A stretch of 64,000 nt of DNA from Salvia splendens (Eukaryota; Streptophyta; Magnoliopsida; Lamiales; Lamiaceae), in NCBI RefSeq assembly GCF_004379255.2, contig NC_056037.1, forward strand, positions 37,235,012-37,299,011, written 5' to 3'. The notes below the pieces were generated by a model, which was not told where the DNA came from, searched no databases, and saw nothing but the letters and a program-made list of their open reading frames with translations. Position 1 is the first letter of the stretch; each line of letters opens with the position of its first letter. The position numbers were made by a program, and so were the translations under genes. Shown here piece after piece: positions 53,706-64,000 of this stretch.

Positions 53706-56700
53706 CTACCTTATATTGCTCTGGTGTAGTATATATTTGGCACCCCACCCTTGCTCTCTCCCGCTTTCGATCATACCTCGTAGCATTCGCAAGAAATCGT
53801 CTGCTTCTTCCTCCGATCCCAATTCCAAATTGGTTTGCAGAAAAGGGAGCGGCGTGTGAGAGCTGCTCCAGAGCTTCCCTTTTGCATCGTCACTCCCTCT
53901 TTTCGGATGCTGAAGGTTCTGTCTAAACGACGTGGTATCTGAACCGCTTCCAACTATGTGCACCACCTCACCATCATTGTCAGCAAGAATCACACTGTCT
54001 AAACCTATTTCTGAGAGTATTTCCCACTTTGGATCCGCAGGAACTCCTTCCGACTCTATCAAACTGGGACAGCTAACAACTAAGATGAGTCTCCCGGTGA
54101 TCAACACGTACTGACCAGACTGCTTAAGCGCTTTGCAGATGACTAGTGTCTCATCCCGCAGATTCACATCGGTTTCAGTGAGAATGTACGTCCCAACTGC
54201 TTCATCCCATGAGTAAGGCTTCAGCGGGGATTCTGAGCTTAAAGGCCGGGGTAAGCGGACCCTAAAACACCGGTAACCCATCTGGTGAATCCTACTGCGG
54301 TTTCTGATGCTTTGCGCGGTTTTTCCAGTCACCTCGAGTATACTGGCTGCTGGTCTCGCCACGAGCCCAGTAACACCCACAGCAATACCTGTAGAAAAAA
54401 CAATGCAACACGTCACTATTAAGCCAATAGTCGAATATAAGGTGAAAATATCTCTTGCTAGCAGACAGCAGTACCTGAAAGTACTCCAGGCAGGCCATGT
54501 TTTTCAGCCCCTTTGATTGGTGATTGAAGCACACCAGTTAGCCCCTAAGGAAAAAAATAAGTTTCACTAAATTTTCGTAATAATGAAGATATTGGGTTTA
54601 CCCCGCAAGAAAATGATACTAGCCTAATCCGGCTGAAAAAAATCTTCATTCTGTTTCTCAATATATCACAATCCAGAAAAGTGAATGTAAGTGCGTTTCA
54701 AAATATGAAAGAGTGAGAAGACTATGTAATTATTTCAACGGGGATGTAAATTCAATGTTTATTAGATACACACAGCAATCAAAACTAAATATAAGCACCT
54801 CGAGGAATTCATTTATAACTCCTTTACTGTGTGAAGACATCCCTTTGTGTTGTCTTTCTATCATTGTTGCAGTTTGGTCATCAAATGTAAATGCTACAAT
54901 CCCCTGCAAGTTGAGACTGTGTTAAAATACAGCTAAGAGATAGATGTATGTGCGTTCATGTCTATTCTAGAAAACCAACCTTATGTGCAGCTTTGCTGAA
55001 TTGACTAGTAGCATCACTTATTGCATAGACTGTACTGCTGAGGAGGCTCGTTGTACCTTGGGCCATACCGGTTATAAGACCAGTCGGGTTCTGCAAAAGA
55101 GATTTCAACTCGAACACTGTTCTCTTTATAGGGGGGTGGGACAGGAAATTTAGGGAAGTTTACCTGAATTACACTCCACATTGGAAGGGAGAAGAAGTCT
55201 TTGATGCCGAGACCTAAGCTTCTAGCAAATCCCACAGGATTTCCAATAACCCCAGCAGAACCGAAAACCTGCATTGTCACGTTACTAATGAAACTTGATT
55301 GTCATGGACTATTCGGGAACAACTACATCAGAATATAAGTTCACCAAGGCTCTCATAATTTCAATGACGGGAGTTGACTGTTAAGAATTTCCAACCCAAT
55401 AACATGAAAACTGCAGCACAGTCCTAAATTTGAATTCAAGAAAGCCAAAAGATCTCTATGATCAGTTAAACTACTAGAGAAAGAAACCCTTTTTCAGTAG
55501 TCATTCTGGAATGCAATTAAAACTAAAAGAGAAGTAAAAAAAGGTAAGAATCCCTCCTCCGCATTCAGCTGTCAATTAAGTGACACATTTGACTAGAAGC
55601 AATTCTGTGGTTTCAAAACTTCAATCTGGAGGGTCAATTTAAGGAGAATATTAGAAAACCACCTATAATCTACAAGTATCATACTATCATATTGCAGAAA
55701 GATCCATTTTTGCTTAGAGTGCTTCAGTAGAGTTAAATTGAGGTGTAAAGTGTTTCCATTAAGTAGTTATTGCTCATAACTACTATGGCTTCAGTCGGAG
55801 TTGCATTTTATAGTGATACCAAAATCAAACAAATGAACAGAAGAGAAAAGTAGGCCGAAGTAAAGAGGTTAGTTCTAAAGTATGGGAAAGTAGAATGCAA
55901 AGTCACATGCAAACAGAAAAAGATCTTGTAGGAAATTACCTTGTACATCTCATGCAGAAATTGCCGCGTGTAATGACTTACGAGGATCTCTTGAATGGTT
56001 TCCCAGCTAGCTATCTGGTGCGAAAGAACTAACTCTTTGAAATGAATTTTTGCACCCTCAACATCAGCAAGAGCCATGAGACCTCTCTATGGAAACAATA
56101 CTATAAGTATAGAAAATGGAGAAGTGCCAAAGAAAATCGCTATTAATTAATGTCATGTAAGTGGGCAAATATTAATATTATAATGCCATGCCATTTAGGA
56201 ACTGGCTAAAAAGGTCGGATAACAAGGAGAAATTAAATACTCCATATTCGATGTTTTTCACTTACATGAATAAGAGATTCTCCAGATGTTAGGACACAAT
56301 CCCTGAGGATCCATGGGCTGCTAGAAAAGCTGAAAGAAGAAAAGTATGAGATCCACAGCATATGTGGTTTGGAACTAGGTTTAAGCTAACCTCAATGTAA
56401 GTTTAATTGGCCCCATATCAAATAGCTCAACATATACTTTCTTCTGGTTCCGTGCAGAAAGGTGAATTTGTTGCCACGGAGCTCCAATAGGAACGATGTT
56501 GGGCAGCAAAAACTTTGTTTTCTGATCTTCAACAAGGATAGCAGAATATGGAGCATTTCTAGAGGTTTCTCCAGTGATCTCCAATTCCGGGAACAACAAA
56601 TTCTGGGTTGAGCCTGTATGTTGATAAACTCTACTCTGCAACCTAGATGATACTGTTTTGCAGAATTCAAACAATCTCAGTACGATTTCTTGCTCAATCT

Positions 56701-59700
56701 CAAGATACAGATCTGCCATTCTGCAAAGGAAGGGAACACGGTACTGAGAGATATGGCCTTGTAAAGTCTAGAAGTAATCTTTAGAAATACGACAAACCTG
56801 AGGGTAATAGATTCAAATGAAACCAGTGATGTTTCGGCGTTTCTCCACTTGGCAGCACCTAAGAACAATACTGGCTCATACAAGCTCGAAGTGGTAGTTT
56901 GATTTGTACTTCCACTGATATCTTTAAGCTTCATCCCATTTACCATATTTCCCTTGCTTCCAGAGTTGAACGAGAGGATTACAGGATATGGACTTGTACG
57001 TAATTGGTTATCAATTTGTAATGATGCAATTTGCAGGGAAAACTGTTGTTGGTCTAAGCTCTGTGCGAAGGTAAGCTTTGTGTTCTTAGCAGATGCAAAG
57101 AGTATCTCCTACAAAATAAAAAAAGGTAATCCCGATTTAATATGGTTATTGGGATGTAAGTAAGACTGAAAATACAGACACATATGCTTTCCAAGATATG
57201 ATACCTCAGGGTGAGAGTTCATTAAAGAGACTCCAAGAAAAGGAATGTCAACTGAAACTTTTTCTTTGTAATTAACAAATGACGCATACTCTTTAGCTTG
57301 CTTTCCATTATCTTTCAACTGAGGAACGTGAAGTCTCTTCAAATCATTCAAAACATGGTAACTTGAATCGATGATACTGAGGACCTGGTGAAATAAGAGA
57401 GGAAATTTGATAAGCATATAAGATAGGAAGCCCTAACTTAACCCAAAACCATGGTCAAAGGTAAAGGGTTGACTCCCTATTATATGCTATTCCACACTTT
57501 CGTGTGAAACCGATGTGGGATCGTATCAATCCATCCCTCTTTTAAACCGGACGTCCACGGACGGCACACGCCACGGGCCCACCATCCGCTTTACGGCCCT
57601 TTTTCCTTTCGGGCCCACGTTTTTTTCGGTGGCACCCCTTGGTCACACCTACGGGTAGCCCCTTTCCGTAGGACATCCGGATCCACGTTCACCGCACCAA
57701 ATTGATAAGCATATAAGATAGGAAGCCCTAACTTAACCCAAAACCATGGTCAAAGGTAAAGGGTTGACTCCCTATTATATGCTATTCCACACTTTCGTGT
57801 GAAACCGATGTGGGATCGTATCAAAATTATATCCTGAAGCAAAAATGCTATTCTATTAGCAGAATTCGGCATACAAACCTTTATTGCTCCTTCTGAATGG
57901 ACAGATATCAACAATTTTCTATCAGGCTTCTGCAAATGTTTAAAAGGACTAGACATGAGAATAGCAAATCAAATTTCCTAGACAGACACATGGAAAGTAT
58001 GAAGAAATTGGAGGTGGTGAGCCATTTAGCAAGGGCTTTGGGTTTCTTTTTGCTTGTTGCGCTCGGAAATTCATGATTATCTATAAGCCAGCCTTTCGTT
58101 TTGTTGGTTCATCTAGAAGCCAACTTCAAAATTTCTGCCACTTGACATGACACATTGAAGGACCCATTTATAATATCATGAGATAAAAAGGTGTATAAAG
58201 AACAATATGGAAGTTGAAATCTCCGAGAGGGAGTGCCATGTTTATAGGAATATTATTATCAGAGCATGTAAAATTGTACCTCCGATGTAGCTGAAAGGTA
58301 CACAAGTGAATGGGCTGACACATCATCAATAGCATATGATCCTAAAATGCGTTCACCCGGGACCTGGCGCAGTTATAAGTCTGAGATTATCCACTAAAGC
58401 AGCCACTTGATCCAGTCAAAGACTCAAATTACCATACATACCTCAACAACAAGACGGTGGGGATAGCAGGGTTCATCCCAAGCATAAGGAGTAGATGTGT
58501 AGGAGTGAATAACTGTTTCAAATGATTCACATTTAGGCTGGTAAATCCGCAACCTCTACAGAATGTCAAAGGATGGTGTTATGTAGTTGCAATAGCAGAG
58601 AAAAACAGACAACAATCCATAAAACTATCACGACCCCGGATTTTGATAGTTTCCAAAAAAGGGTTTCGACTGTCGAGCTTTTCATTGCAGGAAAACCAGT
58701 AATGAACAAATTACAACACCCTAAATGTTATCAACAGCATCATGTGTAAAATTTTCTTATTATTTTAGAAACAAAACACGTGACCTTGTACATATTATCA
58801 TTCTTCTCTTTGGTTTTCCCAAAGTAATATCACTAACAAAGCATAAGTGAAGTATAATCTAACCTCCCTTGAATGGTTGTCAATCCTATATGGCATAAAG
58901 CCAGTATCATCGTCTGACAGAAGAATTAAGTTTGTCCCGGAGTTTCCAGTTGTGCTCCCAACAATCTTTTCTTCTCCAACAGAAACATCAGCATTGCGCA
59001 CTTCTACTCGCAGCATGTACACAGCAGCAGTCATGTAGTTGCGCATTTTAAGCTGAGTGTCACCTAACTGCTTGGGTAAGAAGCACCCAGACCACTCCCA
59101 TCCAGGTTCATCAAAGCGAACAGAAAGCAATAACTCCCTGAATATAAGAGACCATATAAAATTTAAAACAAAAGTAATGGTGCACACCATGGATCAGCCT
59201 CCCCAATACTATACATATTATAGGTTGGAACATTAGATATAAATGGAGTCGTGATAAGAACATCTAGAAAACAAATTGTCAGTAATACAAACCTTGAGCG
59301 AAATCTATTCTACATGAACTTATTTTCCTATAAGCTCAAGTTTAAGCCTCACTACAATTAGGATTGCCAAGATGAATAGGAAATGGATCATCAAACCTTT
59401 TACTATCCATCCACTGAATGTAGGCATGTTTTCCAGCTTCCAATTGAAAAGAGGAGTCCGTACCCTTTTGCTTATAACATAAAATTTTGGTGCAAGCATT
59501 GACAATCACATATCTGTTGATGAAAGGGAATCAAGTGAGTAGAGTGATAAACACACAAATCAATTGAACAAATAGTTTTGAGCAAATACCTGGGCTGAAA
59601 AGTGATAATTTTTGTCCTCCCATAAAATGGTGCAGCCACAGCAGAAACAGATAAGACATAACCGGATAACATTGAGGGTTGAGGAACAAGAACACTGGTA

Positions 59701-62700
59701 GAACCAGTTGGTGGAACTAGGGAAAAGGGGGCGGACCAAGAACGCTTTTGGAGATTTTCTATGACAGAAGGCACATGTCTACCGAGCTTCACCATAACCT
59801 CTCCGGAATACGAGTCAGGATCGGGAGAAAAAAGGCAAGCTGAAACCTTTTTACTACCACTTTCTACAAGATCGGATGTATACGAATTTACTTCATTAGT
59901 AGAACCTGCGGGAAAAGTAATAAACCAATTGCATAAATGACTCTGCAAGAATCAATAACATAATTTCCTGGGCAGTATGTGGAGTTTACCTGAAGCAGGT
60001 ACATCCTGATCAGATAAAATAAGAGAAAGGCCATCTTTCTTTTTGACAGGAACATTCTTCTCATCTAGGTCATAGCATGAAGGAATGATACAGCTAAATC
60101 CTTTCATTTCGTTTCCAGAGCTTGAGAGTGCCAGAGGAAATCCAGTACAGTTAAACAACAAAAATGGAACAGATATGAATAGTTCACGAGATCCAGAGAC
60201 CGCATCCATCACTTTCTCCATCGTAACGTATAATGGTCCTACATCATTTTAAGTAAGCTTCTATATTGAATCAAAAGTATTTTTTGACATGTTAGATACA
60301 TGATGGAACTAGATTTCAACATACCATTAGTAAACTCAGACTCAAATTTAACTATTTCAGACACAGAGAACTTAGTTCCACTGAATCTAGCTTTTTCGCT
60401 AAATGATTCTGCACGTGGATACTTCAAAGTTGAAGGCTTGAATCCATGCATTTGAAATGTTATTGAAAAGTCATGAGAAGAATCGATATGGTAGAAAGAA
60501 GTTTCCACCTGAAATTCAGAATAACGAACATTAGATTTAAGACAGGCATCTCCCAGTATGAGGATCATAAAAATCAAATAAAATCATGGATAGGGGTATA
60601 AAAACGAGTACCCGCACCCAAAATTTTCAATTTTATTCCACCTGAACCCAACACGCAATAGTTCACGGGTATCCCAATTTTATTCCATCCGCACCAAATT
60701 GTGGCATTTTTTTTACTAAATTAAGAAAAAAACAGCAAAAATTTAAAACGATTCTGATAATTAAATGTTAACTACAATTTGTCAACATGGCATAGATATA
60801 ACCTTTATGTAACTACAGGTTTCATTATGATTAGTTTATTACTGATCATTTTGATATCTAAGCATATCAGACAAGATAAAGCCGAATTTGATTTGATGTA
60901 AGAGGTGAAGGAATATTTATAATTAGCAAATGTTGGAATCAAGTTAAGTTCCAGAAGGAAATCCTATTAATTTATAATTAATTGAGAAGGTTAGCTAATA
61001 CGGATCATTCTGTAAAGCAAAGTATTTGCAATAGCTATGGAACCATTTTACAATACATTACTAACAACACGATTTGTAGCTACAGTAAAAAATTGAAGCG
61101 AGCAAAGCAGATGGAAGAAAAGCTTCAGAAAGTACTTTGTTCTTAGCAAATTCACTGACCTCAGAAAGAAATGATGTACGCGTGACGCCAGCATCTTCTA
61201 ATGTCACAGACATCAATTTCATGAGATAATTTTTCAACACCAATGGACTTGTTAACATCACTTGATATAATAATCTATTCTTTGGTGTCTCCAAGTTGTG
61301 GGAGGATTGACTGTGACTCTCTTGACACTGGTTACCGCTATCAACACCAATTACCGAATACACTCTTTTCCCACAGCCCACTGGAGAAAGACACTGACCA
61401 TTCACGGAAATGCAACAGCGAAATGCCTCACTGCTAGGAAGAGAAGGATAGCAGACAAAGGAACGCAAAAAGCCTATTTTGACATCTCGAGAGATGATAC
61501 TTGAGATATTATAAGCTTCACTCCATAGGTACGAGTCACCAACAGGACGCCATCTTATGCAGCCTGATTCAGCTAGGTGGAGAGGGAGAGGAAACTCTTG
61601 ACCAGGATATATTGGCCCTAAAACCTGAAACAAGAAATATTAGAAGCTTAAATTGACACATTAGGCTCTAATTCCACATATGAGAGAGTAATTGGAAACT
61701 ATTGCAAAATTACCTTCGGAGATAAACCGAATGGAATATCAAATCGCACTTCAAGCACCACTGAAGTTGAGTTTAAAATTACAACCTGATAACAGCAATT
61801 AATGAGAAGACGGAAGAACCAACGAAATTTCAAAAATAGGTCACAAAGTAAACATACTGTTGAGTATAACCGCATCAACTTAGTAAACCGTTGTACAGAT
61901 ACATCAATCACTACAGGAATAGCGAATCCTTTATTTGCATCTGCACCACCATTTCCTTCACTCGTTCTATTTTTAATAGAATTAGCATCACTATGAAATT
62001 CAGGGACATGGCAGGACTTTGAAAACTGAACTTCAAAGTAGTTCCGACCGACCAGATCCATTGAGATGGGAGAAGAAGGTGCAGAGGTACCCTCCAGTTG
62101 GAAAGTAACATATCGATGTGCTGACTCCAGCAATTGTTTGTCGTTGAGTCTGTCAGAAGAACGAGCTGGTCTGTATCTGACAAGTAGTTCTTCAGGTGAT
62201 TCATTGATATAAATAAGAGTAGAAGATCCAGGTTGCAAGACTCCTTCTGATGGGGACACGTCCAAATCATCAGCCCCAAGTTTATGTTGACACGCATATA
62301 GCAGGGGCAGAGTAGTCAAATTTTGCAGCATGTATGGAGCATATCTTCTAGTCCCTACACCTTTAGCTATCTGTAAATTTGACAAGTCTGGGCTTTCTGT
62401 CATTGCAGTAAGGCTCCATGCATCATTGACCATCTCAACTGCCCTCGAGATAACCTTTCAGCAAATTTGAAATGCATCAGTGATACATAATATAGAGGCG
62501 TATATATGAATAGGGAGTGGGTCAAATAAAAGCATCTGATTCTAAGAACTCATGCACCGTACCTATAAAGTATATGCACTGAACCTATATGTCACTGTAC
62601 TAAGCTTTACACTCAGCAAATACCGCAAATTACTTTATAGGTTATGTGCATTTACTCGATACATTAAGTGCAAGAGTCCTCACAATAAGAAGTTTTTATA

Positions 62701-64000
62701 TGAACTGCACTATATAGAAAGCGGTAAAAAGAGAAAAGATGCAGAAGGCAAAAGTTAAGTTAGTAGAAATATATTAAGATACAACGATGAGCATGACCAT
62801 TTGTATGAACAACCTGTGTCATATTAAAACTTGGGGGTATCTCTTGACATGTGTAGCATTAATAAAACTTCTACTATGCAAGAAAAATGGTAAAAGGATT
62901 GTACCTCGATAATGGGTTCATTAAGATTCAGATTGAGATGTGTCTTGGATTCAAGATTGATGTCTGTCGTGATAGTGCCGCTGAAGAGAGCTCTCTCATC
63001 CTGCTTTCTACTCATGCTTAACTGGAATTTCCAAGGCTCTAGAAAAGGCTCCCACAAGACCTATAAAGAGTACAGTGACCAAAGTGCTCCAATGGATTAT
63101 AAAGACGGGAAATAGTACATAAATAATCTATCCACCTTGTCAATGTTGTAGTAGTTCACTTGAAGGTCACACCCAAGAGATCCTTCAATTTCATCCTCAG
63201 TTACAGTGGACCAAAAACTTGAATTTCTCACAAGAAACTCCAGCAATGGTCCATTCGAAGTCTGCTCAAAAACCCAAAAAGATAAATAAATATATAGGAC
63301 GTGAAAAGCCAGCAATAGTTGTTTCCTCGAGATGGAACAACAGTTATTTCAATGCCACTAACAGATACAGTTTCTCATGTTATGTCCATTGTCGACCATT
63401 TTCTGCACCGACTTATTATTAATATAGACTCGGTACATATAGTAGTTTCTAGAAAGCTGCATACTACTATCTTCCCAATAAATCATTATTTGGAATGACA
63501 CTCAAGTATTCAACTGTTTCTCGGGTGCTTCTAACTTCTACAAGATTTCAGCTAGAGTCTACATTAAAAATGCCAAAAAACAATTAGGTGGGGGTAGGGG
63601 GTAGGGGGATCCATGTCACTGTGGCAGAAAGAACATAAACACATGCTCAGAGGTACTACTCTTTCAGTGACTCTGCCTAAACATCAGCCTTGTATTATTT
63701 GGAATTGAAAATTCAGTAGAACGAAAAAAGTAGGTGAACCAACTAATAGAGTATTCAAATTTGTATATTAAGCCTGCAAACATAGTTTTTTACTCTTAAA
63801 CAAAAGGGAAATAAAGGAAGGAGAAGATGGGGTTTGGAGCAAAGTGATGTATATATTCCCCTTGATCTATACATGAATATAATTTTTCCAATAAAAGAAT
63901 CAAATATTGTAACTGACTAGGGATTCGTGACAGTAAATATATATACCTTCCAGTCATTTAGGTGAAGAGACAATCTCCTTAGTTGGGCGTTTATGTTCAT
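53706..64000 (-). CDS. VPS13: VPS13-type lipid-transfer protein (SHRUBBY-like), C-terminal 1654 aa; 5' end beyond the window
   Basis: 24 visible exons, 5' to 3': 63947-64000, 63136-63261, 62905-63060, 61858-62454, 61714-61785, 61160-61624, 60325-60508, 59990-60238, 59590-59905, 59397-59513, 58864-59137, 58442-58555, 58280-58363, 57879-57929, 57205-57384, 56798-57108, 56391-56720, 56266-56329, 55940-56086, 55164-55268, 54980-55090, 54799-54903, 54475-54544, 53706-54388. They sum to exactly 1655 codons with an open frame. The middle part carries the SHR-BD/adaptor-binding region (for example ISVPFLLFNCTGFPLALSSS). The C-terminal part has the VPS13 core (VFGSAGVIGNPVGFARSLGL, KDFFSLPMW), GLTG- and GIV-type Gly-rich segments, and a PH-like end. 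Plant members (At5g24740, SHRUBBY) are about 3,400 residues and act at membrane contact sites and in root growth. The left partner exons lie right of this window. Confidence 0.93.
57408..57823 (-). mobile_element. Complete TRIM of the second family in a VPS13 intron
   Basis: Two 121-bp LTRs (57408-57528 and 57703-57823), apparently identical or nearly so, with perfect target duplication AAATT (57403-57407 and 57824-57828). In minus sense the internal region begins TTTGGTGCGGTGAACG, a plausible tRNA primer site starting TGG, and ends with purine tract AAAAGAGGGATGGAT before the 3' LTR. The 174-bp interior is GC-rich and non-coding. Near-identical LTRs suggest a young insertion. Confidence 0.95.

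Noticed and set aside
63589..63610. G-rich run as a regulatory G-quadruplex
   Set aside because: Only three G5 runs in a VPS13 intron on the non-coding strand; too little to claim a function.

Overview
This is a stretch of plant nuclear DNA: AT-rich intergenic sequence, multi-exon genes with GT-AG introns, plant-specific families (HUA2/HULK, TOM1, DUF3755, SCPL), and dense MITEs, TRIMs and solo LTRs. A fragment resembling the R1-type NLR N-terminus suggests an asterid, possibly Lamiales; that is inference. There is no sign of a prokaryotic or organellar region and no CRISPR or operon-like structure.

Layout. 1-5729 (minus): 5' two-thirds of a HUA2-like PWWP/CID gene that runs off the left edge. 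5730-15627: gene-poor block of MITEs, microsatellites and relics of lost serine carboxypeptidase-like (SCPL) copies, plus fragments of a BTB gene and an NLR gene. 15628-21743 (plus): intact ten-exon SCPL gene whose introns hold a TRIM, a solo TRIM LTR, a hAT-type element and Stowaway-like MITEs. 22781-23590 (minus): small membrane-protein gene of unknown function. 27101-29951 (minus): BIG BROTHER-related RING-H2 E3 ligase. 31527-34437: 2.9-kb solo LTR with a perfect 5-bp target duplication. 37585-41623 (plus): TOM1/TOM3-type seven-helix membrane protein. 42365-45283 (minus): CCHC plus Swi3-domain TIPIN/Csm3 homologue. 46.2-51395 (minus): SANT-like/DUF3755 protein. 53706-64000 (minus): C-terminal half (24 exons, 1654 residues) of a VPS13-type lipid-transfer protein that runs off the right edge.

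The genes are unrelated housekeeping or regulatory genes (RNA processing/flowering, ubiquitination, replication-fork protection, membrane contact sites) and do not form a pathway. The most informative part is 6.3-21.7 kb. There the upstream region of the SCPL gene occurs three times (about 6.3-8.2, 11.6-12.5 and 15.1-15.6 kb), and a decayed copy of SCPL exon 8 lies at 10.8 kb. This is the footprint of a tandem SCPL array of which one member survives. That member keeps the Ser-Asp-His triad but has changes at both positions that bind the substrate carboxylate in classical carboxypeptidases. I found no clearly undescribed system; the findings are structural, evolutionary and splice-level observations.
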